NCBI RefSeq assembly: GCF_000009265.1
Contig: NC_008381.1
Coordinates: 186,001-250,000 of the forward strand
Length of the DNA stretch: 64,000 nucleotides
Direction of reading: 5' to 3'
DNA from: Rhizobium johnstonii 3841
GTDB taxonomy: Bacteria > Pseudomonadota > Alphaproteobacteria > Rhizobiales > Rhizobiaceae
Part shown: positions 1 to 8,591 of the stretch, piece by piece
How the letters are laid out: each line of letters begins with the position of its first letter
How positions within the stretch are numbered: position 1 is the first letter of the stretch
Made by a program: the position numbers and the translations under genes
The notes under the pieces: model-generated
Seen by the model: only the letters and a program-made list of their open reading frames with translations
What the model was told of the DNA's origin: nothing
Databases searched by the model: none

Positions 1-289
1 GGTCGGACTCCGCTGGGTTTATTGGATCCCAAGCGATAACGGAGAGCTGAATATGCAAGAGTGCTTCGCGAACAGCGGGGGCAAGTGCCTCTGCACGCGG
101 GGTCGGAACTAGCTCCCGTCTCTGCATGATAAAAAGGTCGTCGCGGAAATAGTCGCGCAACCTAGAGATGGCAGCGCTCATGGCGGGTTGGCTGAGGTTG
201 ATGCTGCGCGCCGCTGCTGTGAGCTTGCGCTCGGTCATTAGAGCGTCGAGTGCTACAAGAAGGTTTAGATCTAGGCCTTTAAAACGCAT
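1..289 (-). CDS. nodD: NodD, LysR-type activator of nod genes (partial, C-terminus outside the window)
   Basis: Only the N-terminal 96 codons are present, read leftward from the ATG at 289-287. The protein starts MRFKGLDLNLLVALDALM and continues through the LysR winged helix-turn-helix (about residues 9-65, with the SQPAMSAAISRLR recognition segment), as in rhizobial NodD. NodD binds the nod box and activates nod transcription in response to plant flavonoids. It is divergent from nodA and the nod box begins only 10 bp from its start codon, the classic nodD/nodABC arrangement that also permits autoregulation. The inducer-binding domain is not visible, so inducer specificity cannot be judged. 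Confidence 0.95.
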   Translation of the reverse strand, partial: MRFKGLDLNLLVALDALMTERKLTAAARSINLSQPAMSAAISRLRDYFRDDLFIMQRRELVPTPRAEALAPAVREALLHIQLSVIAWDPINPAESD

Positions 290-298
290 GGGTTGAAT

Positions 299-345
299 AT
301 CCATTCCATAGATGATTGCCATCCAAACAATCAATTTTACCAATC
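299..345 (+). promoter_or_regulatory. nod box upstream of nodABCIJ
   Basis: A 47-bp element starts ATCCATTCCATAGATG and ends with the highly conserved half AACAATCAATTTTACCAATC. This matches the rhizobial nod box consensus, the binding site of NodD. It lies between divergent nodD and nodA, about 200 bp before the nodA start. The interval 346-547 is the untranslated leader, in which I see no gene. Confidence 0.95.
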
Positions 346-547
346 TTTCGGATCACTTATAGAAAACCCGGAACTTGATCAATATCAGGACCAGGAACTA
401 AAAAACGAAGCGCCGGGCAGGGGCCCGATTTGAGACTCTTACATCTCTTAACCGCTCGATTGCCTAACCGGCAATCCAACAAGTATGCGCAACAATATCG
501 CGCAGCTCTGATCGTGGTTGGGCGACGAAACAACTTGGAGCTTTTGC

Positions 548-1138
548 ATGTCTTCTGAAGTGCGATGGAAAATATGCTGGGAAAATGAGCTGGAAGCTTC
601 CGACCACGCGGAACTCGCCGATTTTTTTTGCAAGACCTATGGGCCGACGGGAGCGTTCAATGCCAAGCCGTTCGAGACTGGCCGAAGCTGGGGTGGTGCG
701 AGGCCCGAACGCCGCGCAATCGCATATGACTCGCACGGCGTCGCTAGCCACATGGGCTTGTTACGCCGCTTCATAAAAGTCGGTACGACTGATTTGCTTG
801 TGGCCGAGCTAGGCCTGTACGGAGTGCGACCGGATCTAGAAGGATTAGGAATCGCTCACTCGGTCCGCGCTATGTTTCCGATTCTGCGCGAGTTGAGCGT
901 TCCATTTGCTTTCGGAACAGTTCGCCACGCCATGCGGAATCATATGGAAAGATACTGCCGAGACGGTACCGCAAATATCATGACCGGGCTGCGTGTGCGC
1001 TCGACGCTTCCAGACGCGCATTCCGACCTGCCAGCCACGCGCACTGAAGATGTCCTCGTATTGGTGGTTCCCGTCGACCGTCCAATGACTGAGTGGCCCG
1101 CGGGCTCGTTGATTGAACGAAACGGGTCGGAACTATGA
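548..1138 (+). CDS. nodA: NodA, Nod factor N-acyltransferase
   Basis: NodA transfers a fatty acyl chain to the free amino group of the de-N-acetylated chitin oligosaccharide made by NodC and NodB, in the cytoplasm. The 196-residue product beginning MSSEVRWKICWENELE has the usual NodA length and conserved blocks (KTYGPTGAFNAKPFE, LLRRFIKVG, AELGLYGVRPDLEGLG, and WPAG near the C-terminus). An in-frame start 30 bp upstream is not ATG and would add residues absent from known NodA, so the ATG at 548 was chosen. The stop overlaps the nodB start (ATGA). NodA acyl preference contributes to host range, but this cannot be read directly here. Confidence 0.97.
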   Translation: MSSEVRWKICWENELEASDHAELADFFCKTYGPTGAFNAKPFETGRSWGGARPERRAIAYDSHGVASHMGLLRRFIKVGTTDLLVAELGLYGVRPDLEGLGIAHSVRAMFPILRELSVPFAFGTVRHAMRNHMERYCRDGTANIMTGLRVRSTLPDAHSDLPATRTEDVLVLVVPVDRPMTEWPAGSLIERNGSEL

Positions 1139-1785
1139 AGCGGCCCGCATATATGAGCGAAGTACCGGTCAATCACACAAGCGGCCAGGAAGCTCGCTGC
1201 GTTTACTTGACGTTCGACGACGGTCCTAATCCATTCTGCACGCCGCAAATCCTGGATGTTCTAGCTGAGCACCGCGTTCCGGCGACATTTTTTGCTATCG
1301 GCTCATACGTGAAGGATCACCCCGAACTCATTCGGCGTCTTGTGGCGGAAGGTCATGATGTCGCCAATCATACCATGACGCATCCCGACCTCGCCACCTG
1401 CGATCCCAAGGATGTGAAACGTGAAATAGACGAGGCGCATCAAGCTATTGTCTCGGCCTGTCCCCAAGCCTTGGTCCGGCACTTACGAGCGCCTTACGGG
1501 GTTTGGACTGAAGACGTCCTTTCAGCATCGGTGAGGGCTGGACTTGGAGCCGTTCACTGGTCGGCCGACCCTAGAGACTGGTCTTGCCCGGGCGTCGACG
1601 TGATCGTTGATGAGGTGCTTGCTGCTGCTCGGCCTGGGGCAATCGTGCTTTTGCACGACGGGTGTCCTCCCGATGAGGTGGAGCAATGCTCGCTTGCCGG
1701 ACTCCGTGACCAGACGCTCATAGCACTCTCTCGAATTATTCCGGCACTGCATAGCCGCGGATTCGAGATTCGTTCACTTCCCTGA
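1135..1785 (+). CDS. nodB: NodB, chitooligosaccharide deacetylase
   Basis: NodB removes the N-acetyl group from the non-reducing terminal glucosamine of the chitin oligomer, creating the amine that NodA acylates. The 216-residue protein is a carbohydrate esterase family 4 polysaccharide deacetylase. It has TFDDGP at residues 26-31 (catalytic and metal-binding Asp), the metal-binding pair H79 and H83 in NHTMTHPD, RAPYG further on, and LLHDG near the C-terminus. It overlaps nodA by 4 bp, so translational coupling is likely. Nothing in it looks degraded. Confidence 0.97.
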   Translation: MKRPAYMSEVPVNHTSGQEARCVYLTFDDGPNPFCTPQILDVLAEHRVPATFFAIGSYVKDHPELIRRLVAEGHDVANHTMTHPDLATCDPKDVKREIDEAHQAIVSACPQALVRHLRAPYGVWTEDVLSASVRAGLGAVHWSADPRDWSCPGVDVIVDEVLAAARPGAIVLLHDGCPPDEVEQCSLAGLRDQTLIALSRIIPALHSRGFEIRSLP

Positions 1786-1807
1786 AACACTGGACAAACG
1801 AGAAACC

Positions 1808-3085
1808 ATGACCCTGCTCGCAACAACCAGCATCGCCGCCATCTCGCTTTATGCAATGCTCGCCACCGTTTACAAGAGCGCGCAGGTCTTTCATGCTAGG
1901 CGGACAACGATTTCAACAACACCTGCGAAAGACATTGAAACCAACCCCGTGCCAAGCGTTGATGTCATCGTGCCGTGCTTCAACGAGGACCCAATCGTTC
2001 TTTCGGAATGCCTCGCGTCGCTTGCGGAGCAAGATTATGCCGGAAAATTGCGCATCTATGTAGTCGACGACGGTTCCAAAAATCGCGACGCGGTTGTGGC
2101 TCAGCGCGCTGCCTATGCAGACGATGAGAGATTCAACTTCACAATTCTCCCTAAAAATGTTGGAAAGCGCAAAGCGCAAATCGCCGCTATAACCCAGTCC
2201 TCTGGGGATCTCATTTTGAATGTGGACTCAGACACCACGATCGCCCCCGACGTCGTATCTAAGCTTGCCCACAAAATGCGGGATCCAGCAGTCGGTGCGG
2301 CGATGGGCCAAATGAAAGCCAGTAACCAGGCGGACACCTGGCTAACTCGCTTGATTGACATGGAGTACTGGCTTGCCTGCAACGAGGAGCGCGCGGCACA
2401 AGCTCGCTTCGGTGCAGTTATGTGTTGCTGCGGCCCATGTGCGATGTACCGTCGGTCTGCTATGCTTTCGCTGCTCGATCAGTACGAGACGCAGCTTTAT
2501 CGCGGCAAGCCGAGTGACTTCGGCGAAGATCGCCATTTGACGATTCTCATGCTGAGCGCAGGCTTTCGAACTGAGTATGTTCCGAGCGCCATCGCGGCGA
2601 CAGTCGTTCCAGACACGATGGGTGTTTATCTACGCCAACAACTACGGTGGGCACGCAGCACCTTTCGGGATACTTTGCTTGCGCTTCCTGTACTGCCTGG
2701 TCTCGATCGGTATCTCACGCTGGACGCAATCGGGCAAAATGTCGGCCTGCTACTTCTTGCGCTGTCGGTATTGACAGGAATTGGCCAGTTTGCGCTGACC
2801 GCCACACTGCCCTGGTGGACGATCCTGGTCATTGGATCCATGACTCTTGTACGCTGTAGCGTGGCTGCCTATCGCGCCCGCGAACTTAGGTTTTTGGGTT
2901 TTGCTCTCCACACGCTCGTGAACATCTTTCTCTTAATTCCCTTGAAGGCCTATGCCCTTTGTACCCTATCCAATAGCGATTGGCTGTCGCGCGGATCAGT
3001 CGCGATTGCGCCCACTGTTGGGCAGCAGGGCGCTACCAAAATGCCAGGGCGGGCTACATCTGAAATTGCCTATAGTGGCGAGTGA
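1808..3085 (+). CDS. nodC: NodC, Nod factor chitin oligosaccharide synthase
   Basis: NodC polymerises UDP-N-acetylglucosamine into the tetra- or pentameric chitin backbone of the Nod factor at the inner membrane. The 425-residue protein has an N-terminal membrane segment (about residues 1-25), a family 2 glycosyltransferase domain with VVDDGSKN, the DSD metal-binding motif in LNVDSDTT, the acceptor-side GEDRHLT, and the processivity motif QQLRW. At least three hydrophobic segments follow at the C-terminus. It starts 22 bp after nodB. The sequence closely resembles R. leguminosarum NodC as I remember it; identity was not measured. Confidence 0.97.
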   Translation: MTLLATTSIAAISLYAMLATVYKSAQVFHARRTTISTTPAKDIETNPVPSVDVIVPCFNEDPIVLSECLASLAEQDYAGKLRIYVVDDGSKNRDAVVAQRAAYADDERFNFTILPKNVGKRKAQIAAITQSSGDLILNVDSDTTIAPDVVSKLAHKMRDPAVGAAMGQMKASNQADTWLTRLIDMEYWLACNEERAAQARFGAVMCCCGPCAMYRRSAMLSLLDQYETQLYRGKPSDFGEDRHLTILMLSAGFRTEYVPSAIAATVVPDTMGVYLRQQLRWARSTFRDTLLALPVLPGLDRYLTLDAIGQNVGLLLLALSVLTGIGQFALTATLPWWTILVIGSMTLVRCSVAAYRARELRFLGFALHTLVNIFLLIPLKAYALCTLSNSDWLSRGSVAIAPTVGQQGATKMPGRATSEIAYSGE

Positions 3086-3221
3086 TGAACGCGTCACTGC
3101 AGCTCAAAATCTGGGACAAGAAATGAACGGGCAATTAACGAATTTGAAGACGACGATCGCTGATCGGCACCAGGATCATCTCATCCTATCGGAGCGGCAG
3201 CACCAATGGAAATTTAAGGCA

Positions 3222-4157
3222 ATGGATTCGCCTTCTGGCTCATTGTCCCCAGTCGCAATCGACCTGGCCGGCGTTTCGAAATCATATGGTGGTAAAATCG
3301 TCGTCAATGACTTGTCGTTTACTATCGCCGCAGGAGAATGTTTTGGTCTTTTAGGACCGAACGGCGCAGGTAAAAGCACGATCACCCGTATGATCCTAGG
3401 AATGACGTCGCCGAGTGTAGGCAAGATCACTGTACTCGGAGCGCAGGAGCCGGGCCAGGTTCGCTTGGCGCGCGCGAAAATCGGGATCGTGTCTCAGTTC
3501 GATAATCTCGACCTGGAATTCACGGTCCGTGAGAACCTTTTGGTATACGGCCGCTACTTCCGCATGAGCACCCGAGAAATCGAAACGGTCATCCCATCGC
3601 TGCTTGAATTTGCGCGACTTGAAAGCAAGGCGAATACGCGTGTGGCAGACCTATCGGGAGGAATGAAGCGGCGCCTCACTTTGGCGCGTGCGCTCATTAA
3701 TGACCCGCAGCTACTCATTTTGGACGAGCCGACCACCGGTCTCGACCCACACGCGCGCCACTTGATCTGGGAACGACTTCGATCGCTGTTGGCACGCGGC
3801 AAGACAATTCTTCTGACGACCCATATCATGGAAGAGGCGGAGCGCTTGTGCGACCGGCTGTGCGTGCTTGAAGCTGGCCGAAAGATCGCCGAAGGCCGAC
3901 CGCATGCCCTGATCGAGGAGCAGATTGGCTGTCCCGTGATCGAAATTTATGGTGGCGATCCGCAGGAGCTAAGTCTTTTGATCAGGCCAAATGCTAGGCG
4001 ACTGGAAATCAGCGGAGAGACCCTGTTCTGCTACACGCCTGATCCAGAGCAGGTGCGCGCGCAACTGCGTGCATATTCGAACCTGCGCTTGCTGGAGCGT
4101 CCACCAAATCTAGAGGATGTCTTCTTGCGGTTAACCGGACGCGAGATGGAGAAGTAG
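3222..4157 (+). CDS. nodI: NodI, ABC transporter ATPase for Nod factor export
   Basis: NodI is the ATP-binding subunit that works with NodJ to export lipo-chitooligosaccharides. The 311-residue form beginning MDSPSGSLSPVAIDL has Walker A GPNGAGKST near residues 43-51, the signature LSGGMKRR, Walker B LLILDEPTTGLD and the H-loop TTHIMEEAE. An open frame extends upstream to 2952, overlapping nodC, but the ATG at 3222 gives the known NodI length and N-terminus. The roughly 135 bp after nodC contain no other gene. NodJ follows after 3 bp. Confidence 0.95.
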   Translation: MDSPSGSLSPVAIDLAGVSKSYGGKIVVNDLSFTIAAGECFGLLGPNGAGKSTITRMILGMTSPSVGKITVLGAQEPGQVRLARAKIGIVSQFDNLDLEFTVRENLLVYGRYFRMSTREIETVIPSLLEFARLESKANTRVADLSGGMKRRLTLARALINDPQLLILDEPTTGLDPHARHLIWERLRSLLARGKTILLTTHIMEEAERLCDRLCVLEAGRKIAEGRPHALIEEQIGCPVIEIYGGDPQELSLLIRPNARRLEISGETLFCYTPDPEQVRAQLRAYSNLRLLERPPNLEDVFLRLTGREMEK

Positions 4158-4160
4158 ACG

Positions 4161-4940
4161 ATGGGCGTAGCAACATTACCCGCCGGCGGTTTGAACTGGC
4201 TCGCAGTTTGGCGCAGAAACTATCTGGCTTGGAAAAAAGCGGCGCTGGCATCCATTCTCGGAAATCTAGCCGATCCCGTAATATACCTATTCGGGCTCGG
4301 CGCTGGATTGGGAGTGATGGTCGGGCGCGTTGACGGCGTATCGTACACTGCATTTTTGGCGGCTGGAATGATCGCGACAAGCGCGATGACTGCTGCAACC
4401 TTCGAGACTATCTATGCGGCCTTTGGCCGAATGCAGGGCCAGCGCACCTGGGAAGCAATGTTGTACACACAGCTCACGCTAGGGGATATCGTCGTTGGGG
4501 AAATGGCGTGGGCAGCAACCAAGGCGTCGCTCGCAGGCACCGGTATTGGTATCGTCGCCGCCATGTTGGGATACACTCACTGGCTGGCTCTTCTCTATGC
4601 TCTTCCGGTCATCGCCATCACGGGCTTAGCCTTTGCGAGCCTTGGAATGGTCGTCACGGCCCTCGCGCCCAGTTACGATTACTTCATATTCTACCAAACC
4701 CTTGTCATCACACCGATGTTGTTTTTGTCAGGCGCAGTGTTTCCCGTAGACCAATTGCCCGTAGCATTCCAACAGATAGCCGCCTTCTTGCCCTTGGCAC
4801 ATTCGATAGATCTTATCCGCCCGACAATGCTGGGCCAACCAATCGCCAATGTCTGCCTGCATATCGGTGTTCTCTGCATCTACATAGTCGTACCGTTCCT
4901 CGTGTCGACCGCATTGCTTCGGCGGCGACTAATGCGGTGA
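4161..4940 (+). CDS. nodJ: NodJ, ABC-2 type permease for Nod factor export
   Basis: The 259-residue membrane protein has about six hydrophobic segments and an ABC-2 permease pattern, including GLAFASLGMVVTALAPSYD and the conserved FLSGAVFPVDQLP segment near residue 190. It pairs with NodI to move Nod factor across the inner membrane. It is the last gene of the nodABCIJ unit. No nodS, nodU, nodF, nodE or nodL lies between or after these genes in the window. An IS element begins about 155 bp downstream, so any former distal nod gene has been separated or lost. A weak stem (CGATTC/GAATCG, 4955-4974) follows without a T-run. Confidence 0.95.
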   Translation: MGVATLPAGGLNWLAVWRRNYLAWKKAALASILGNLADPVIYLFGLGAGLGVMVGRVDGVSYTAFLAAGMIATSAMTAATFETIYAAFGRMQGQRTWEAMLYTQLTLGDIVVGEMAWAATKASLAGTGIGIVAAMLGYTHWLALLYALPVIAITGLAFASLGMVVTALAPSYDYFIFYQTLVITPMLFLSGAVFPVDQLPVAFQQIAAFLPLAHSIDLIRPTMLGQPIANVCLHIGVLCIYIVVPFLVSTALLRRRLMR

Positions 4941-5113
4941 TGAATGCTGCTTAACGATTCGAAGGAAAGAATCGCCTCTCCATGCCGTTATCCTATTAGG
5001 CCATGGAAACCTCGGCTCCAATGGCATCCAGACCTGCTTTGAAACTATCCCCACGCGCACAAAATTTCTGACCGGGCGCGTTTGGTGGAGGAGGCGCTAG
5101 GCCGTGTGGACAG

Positions 5114-5536
5114 TTATCTGAGCCATAGCACGGTTGCGGCGATTGTGACGACAGCTTGGTAGTTTCGGGCGGTTTTCTCGAAGCGCGTGGCGACCCTTCG
5201 GAACTGCTTGAGTTTTGAGAAGCAGCATTCGATCAGATGGCGCTGAGCATAGAGGTCCTTGTCCAGCGGATATTTTTTGGCACGAGAAGGATTGTTGGGG
5301 ATGACGGCGACTGCGCCTTTTCCGGCGATTTCGGCGCGCAGGCGATCGCTGTCATAGGCGGTATCACCCATGACGACCTTGGCGGGAAGTCCCTCGATCA
5401 GGGCATCGGCTTGCGGCGCATCTCCTTTCTGGCCTGCGGTGAGTGTGAAGCGAACCGGGCAGCCCAACCCGCGCACCACCATGTGGATCTTGGTGCTCAG
5501 GCCGCCGCGAGAGCGACCAAGGGCCTGATCTTCAGC
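5114..5536 (-). CDS. IS5-family transposase, downstream frame (OrfB)
   Basis: This frame continues the transposase after the A5G5 run: it reads on as GAEDQALGRSRGGLSTKIH, then AGQKGDAPQADALIEG, GDTAYDSDRLRAEI (second catalytic Asp) and the YAQRHLIECCFSKLKQFRR block that carries the catalytic Glu. It is normally expressed only as a fusion with the upstream frame by a one-base frameshift. All expected blocks are present and no internal stop was seen, so the element may be active. Confidence 0.8.
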   Translation of the reverse strand, partial: AEDQALGRSRGGLSTKIHMVVRGLGCPVRFTLTAGQKGDAPQADALIEGLPAKVVMGDTAYDSDRLRAEIAGKGAVAVIPNNPSRAKKYPLDKDLYAQRHLIECCFSKLKQFRRVATRFEKTARNYQAVVTIAATVLWLR

Positions 5537-5876
5537 CCCCTTTTTGCGCCGGCAGTTCGTGCTGATGGGCGCGGATGATGGTGGAGTCGATGATCAGATA
5601 TTCAAAATCTGGATCGTCTGACATCGCCGCAAACATGCGCCACCAGATACCCTTCTGGCTCCAGCGGCTAAAACGGCGGAAGACACTGTTCCACTCGCCG
5701 AAGACCTCTGGTAGGTCACGCCAGGGCGAGCCAGTGCGTACGATCCAAAGCACGGCCTCCACAAACATTCGGTTGTCGCGGCCTGACGAACCGCGCGTGC
5801 GCTCGTCACCAATGATGTGGGGAGCAATCCGCTCCCACTGTTCATCCCGCAGCACCAATCGATCCAAAACACCCAT
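5532..5876 (-). CDS. IS5-family transposase, upstream frame (OrfA)
   Basis: OrfA begins MGVLDRLVLRDEQWERIAPH, typical of the N-terminal DUF4096-type region of two-frame IS5 transposases. It contains AVLWIVRTGSPWRDLPEVFGEWNS in short blocks, and ends with IIDSTIIRAHQH, which carries the first catalytic Asp of the DDE set. The ATG at 5876 is preceded by GGAGGC, a good ribosome-binding site. The frame ends just after a homopolymer (A5G5 on the coding strand, 5536-5545) where the ribosome is expected to shift into the second frame. Confidence 0.85.
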   Translation of the reverse strand: MGVLDRLVLRDEQWERIAPHIIGDERTRGSSGRDNRMFVEAVLWIVRTGSPWRDLPEVFGEWNSVFRRFSRWSQKGIWWRMFAAMSDDPDFEYLIIDSTIIRAHQHELPAQKGG

Positions 5877-6039
5877 GACTGCCTCCAAAAGACAGACTTG
5901 AATCTGATTTGCTCAAACTTGGGAATCCCAAGAGTCCACGCCTAGTCCATGGTCACTGATAAAACTAGTCGGGACTACGTGCGGCCAGAGCATCGGGTAC
6001 GGATATCCTCCATTGAGCTTGATTAGGTGAGCATCTGCA

Positions 6040-6609
6040 TCAATTCAGCATGCGGAGGTAGAAAGGTTGGTCGCTCGTCGCCGGGAAGGAGCCGAAGACC
6101 TTGGTGATAGTGGCCTGCGTTTGCTTGTTCGAAAGATTCAGCGTCGCCGAAAGTTGGGTCGACGAGATGCTAAATTTCTCCGATTTTCGGCCCTCCGTTA
6201 CATTCAGGCACGTGAGATAGAGGTGGATTTCAGCCGTGTCGGATTGATCCAGAATGAGGCAGTTGAACGCTGTCGGTTTCCCAAATTTTCCCAAGTAGGA
6301 GCCAATGGATTTCGCCAGTGTGGGCCGATGGCTTCCACTGACGGCTCCGGTGCAAAACATCGCAAGGTTGCCCGGCAAACCCCCGAGCGGCATTATGCAG
6401 TTCACCGTTTGCGACGTTGTCGCACTTTCTATCTGATCAGGGACCATCTGCACGGCGTTCTCCCAGGTTCGGGCATCCAGATTGCGGGAGGCATCTTCCG
6501 ACAGTTTCTGGATCAAGCCTGAACAAATCCTCTCTGCGTCGAGGGGGCTATTGCTCTCAGGGCCGACCACGAGGAAAAGACCCGCAACTGTTTTGGCGAA
6601 TGGGTTCAT
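6040..6609 (-). CDS. Uncharacterised protein, shorter member of a two-gene pair
   Basis: I do not recognise this 189-residue protein. The ATG at 6609 follows AAGGAA at good spacing; an upstream non-ATG extension is unlikely. The sequence has a mildly hydrophobic start (KTVAGLFLVVG), a central GGLPGNLAMFCTGAV stretch and a Ser/Thr-rich C-terminal third. By eye it aligns with the next upstream gene (6755-7615): GLI followed by LDARTWENAVQMVP here against GLI and LDINTWTNVVGHIP there, then a Gly-rich block and an EIHLYLTCLNV-type beta segment against IEIKEHFLELKSC. The two are therefore probably distant paralogues. They lie downstream of nifT on the same strand. Confidence 0.6.
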   Translation of the reverse strand: MNPFAKTVAGLFLVVGPESNSPLDAERICSGLIQKLSEDASRNLDARTWENAVQMVPDQIESATTSQTVNCIMPLGGLPGNLAMFCTGAVSGSHRPTLAKSIGSYLGKFGKPTAFNCLILDQSDTAEIHLYLTCLNVTEGRKSEKFSISSTQLSATLNLSNKQTQATITKVFGSFPATSDQPFYLRMLN

Positions 6610-6754
6610 GTCAGTTCCTTTCCGGAGCGCCGCGGAGATCACGAAATCTGACGACCCGACAGAGCATCCCCGTTGCCCTGTCGCTTCCTTGGAGTCGATG
6701 CGTTCGTCCTAAGCCGAACTTTTGTCGGGTGAGCCGCAATGCGCCGACCCGGTG

Positions 6755-7615
6755 TCAGACTTGCGGCTCGATGTCGTGTTGCGGCGTCGAACCGCCGTTG
6801 AAGAAGTTCTGAGCCTTCCTGAACTGCTCGGTGGAATTCTTGTTCACCAGTTCCTGAAATTTCTCGTAATCCGGACCGCCTTTTCGGATGCGCCGGGTTT
6901 GAACGATATTGGTGACCTCAGTGTAGCTCATGTCGATGTTGACGTATTGCGTCGACGAGCAGCAGGATTTCAGCTCAAGGAAATGTTCCTTGATCTCGAT
7001 CTCCCGCAAGACGATGGCGCCGTAGTCGAAGTATCCCCCGCCGCCGTTGCCGAGAAGATAATTCTGATAGGTGCATGTCACCGCTTTGTAATGTGGCGTC
7101 TTGCGGTTGGCACTGAAAGTCAGGTTGCTCATCGCGGTCAAGAACGACTGAAAGTCCGTCATCAGAGATGCCCCGTCGGTAACGATGGCCTTTGCGATTA
7201 GCGAGAGGAAAGTGCCGGAGACGGATGTGCCGGCAACTTTGTTGGAATAGCTCTTCTGTTTCTGCGGTCCGGCCGAAAGGTTGGGAATGTGGCCGACGAC
7301 GTTCGTCCAGGTATTAATGTCGAGCTTTTTCGAGCCAATATCAGGATAGTTGGTGTGCATATAATCATGGATGAGACCGCCGATTGCCAGAAGATTGTCC
7401 TGGTTTTCATTCATGATGCCGCTGTATTGCGGATCATCGGTCTTCTGGCCGATGAGGTGGAACTGTACCGTCCCCTGATCGTTGGCTACTGTATCGTCGC
7501 TTGGGGCAGCGGCATCGATCTGTGCCAGCAACAGCGGCTTAGCGTGAAAAAAGGCACGTGCGATGTCGTAGTCCTTATTTGAGTAGCATTGGTCATGTTC
7601 CTGGATACGGGCCAT
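6755..7615 (-). CDS. Uncharacterised protein, longer member of a two-gene pair
   Basis: A 286-residue protein of unknown function starts MARIQEHDQCYSNKDYDIAR. The ATG at 7615 follows AGGAGAGAAAGAC, a strong ribosome-binding site, so the 16-codon upstream extension was rejected. There is no signal peptide or membrane segment. Notable features are LDINTWTNVVGHIP near residue 110, a Gly run followed by YFDYGAIVLREIEI near residue 200, and a paired Cys (KSCCSS) near residue 223. The middle and C-terminal parts resemble the neighbour at 6040-6609. The predicted fold is soluble mixed alpha/beta. The function is unknown; the position near the nif cluster suggests, but does not prove, expression in symbiosis. 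Confidence 0.65.
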   Translation of the reverse strand: MARIQEHDQCYSNKDYDIARAFFHAKPLLLAQIDAAAPSDDTVANDQGTVQFHLIGQKTDDPQYSGIMNENQDNLLAIGGLIHDYMHTNYPDIGSKKLDINTWTNVVGHIPNLSAGPQKQKSYSNKVAGTSVSGTFLSLIAKAIVTDGASLMTDFQSFLTAMSNLTFSANRKTPHYKAVTCTYQNYLLGNGGGGYFDYGAIVLREIEIKEHFLELKSCCSSTQYVNIDMSYTEVTNIVQTRRIRKGGPDYEKFQELVNKNSTEQFRKAQNFFNGGSTPQHDIEPQV

Positions 7616-7913
7616 GTCTTTCTCTCCTGCTTGAGATCTGAACATTGCTGCAAGGCAAGTCATGTCAGAACCACTGGGGACGAATGCCGTTACAAGCTGA
7701 TGATTAGGGCTATTGCTTGGATTACCGATACGGCCCGTGCCGAGGCTCGCCTTGCCGCGTTGGATGAAGATTGAAGAGCGCCCTCCGCCGACTGCTGTGC
7801 AATCGCTAGCAACCCAGTTTCTCTTGGATCAGCGAGCATGTCTCCTATCTCCCTGATTTGCATGAAAGCCTGTCCGAGGTTGAAGCGAGTGCTCTGGAAT
7901 TCAGGAGTGCACT

Positions 7914-8114
7914 TCACCTTGCTGTCGGGTGTATACGAGGTGCGCATCCCGAGGCATCGGCAAGTTCGTCGGCATTCGCCGGCCCGATCTTCAGTGTCCT
8001 GTATAGCCCGAGTGCATCTCCGATCCGTACCAGTGGCACGCTAAACGCTCCGCCAGTATCGTCAAGGATGCGGCCAACGAGGCCTTTGAGCGTTGTTTCG
8101 TTGAGTTGCGTCAT
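7914..8114 (-). pseudogene. N-terminal fragment of a SAM-dependent methyltransferase
   Basis: From the ATG at 8114 the frame reads MTQLNETTLKGLVGRILDD followed by GDALGLYRTL and ADELADASGCAPR. This is the winged-helix dimerisation region that precedes the Rossmann domain in a family of class I methyltransferases. After CAPR the expected YVREWL-type continuation is missing and the frame ends, so no catalytic domain remains. An adjoining open frame (7690-7947) has no recognisable continuation of it. The rest of 7616-8249 shows no gene. It is probably debris at the 3' edge of the nif operon. Confidence 0.55.
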
Positions 8115-8249
8115 ATCGGATTCCGCCTGATTTACGAGCGGCCTCTTGCCGATGGCCGCCTTCAAGGGATCGGGAACTCGATGCCCCCTATTTGGCGTGT
8201 ATGCAGCTTGCCCTTCGCATCGACGCTCATCTATCAACCTGCGCACATG

Positions 8250-8456
8250 CTAACTGGATAGCCTCCTCGCGTCGACAGTAACGGGCAGGCGCCTGTTCTG
8301 CGATAGGTCGGGGAGGGCTATCCGCCATCCATTTTTCAGCAAAATTAAGCCGCCCCATAGGTTTTTGTGCTCAACCGAAATGATCGGTTCCTCAAGGTCT
8401 TTCTTGTGAATATAGACCGATAAGCCGACGTCAGTTCTGCTGATTGTCACTCTCAT
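8250..8456 (-). CDS. nifT: NifT/FixU family small protein
   Basis: A 68-residue protein with the NifT/FixU pattern: MRVTISRTDVGLSVYIHKKD, then LEEPIISVE, LWGGLILLKNGWR, and LPVTVDARRL at the C-terminus. The family is found in nif clusters, often beside nifB or nifK. Its role is not settled; mutants often show mild or no nitrogenase defects. It is the last recognisable nif gene on this strand, 135 bp after fdxN, and probably belongs to the nifA-nifB-fdxN transcript. Confidence 0.9.
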   Translation of the reverse strand: MRVTISRTDVGLSVYIHKKDLEEPIISVEHKNLWGGLILLKNGWRIALPDLSQNRRLPVTVDARRLSS

Positions 8457-8591
8457 GCATGTCCCTTCTCGCTGCGGCGGCTTTGGAGCTCCGGAAGTCG
8501 AGCGCTATCAAAGCCTGCTATTTTAGTACGACATATGCGCAGGCCGATATCTCCGGCGTGGCTCTGTCTTTGCGCTTTAGTCCGGTGGCGA

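Larger units (their letters stand above)
5097..5945 (-). mobile_element. IS5-family insertion sequence, IS427-like, with two-frame transposase
   Basis: An element of about 0.85 kb carries two overlapping transposase frames on the minus strand. Both outer edges show CTAG (5097-5100 and 5942-5945), compatible with the short TA/CTAG-type target duplication favoured by IS427-group elements. The ends carry a loosely matching GCCGTGTGGAC / GCGTGGAC pair when the right end is read inward. A 15-bp palindrome (CTTGGGAATCCCAAG, 5918-5932) sits just inside the right end. Exact terminal repeats are uncertain. It lies immediately downstream of nodJ. Confidence 0.75.

Noticed and set aside
4955..4974. Possible terminator after nodJ (CGATTC/GAATCG)
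   Set aside because: The stem is only 6 bp with an 8-base loop and no T-run, too weak to call.
7616..8249. NifA-dependent promoter for the unknown pair at 6.0-7.6 kb
   Set aside because: Scanning by eye found no TGT-N10-ACA or GG-N10-GC element here, so co-regulation with nif genes could only come from read-through.
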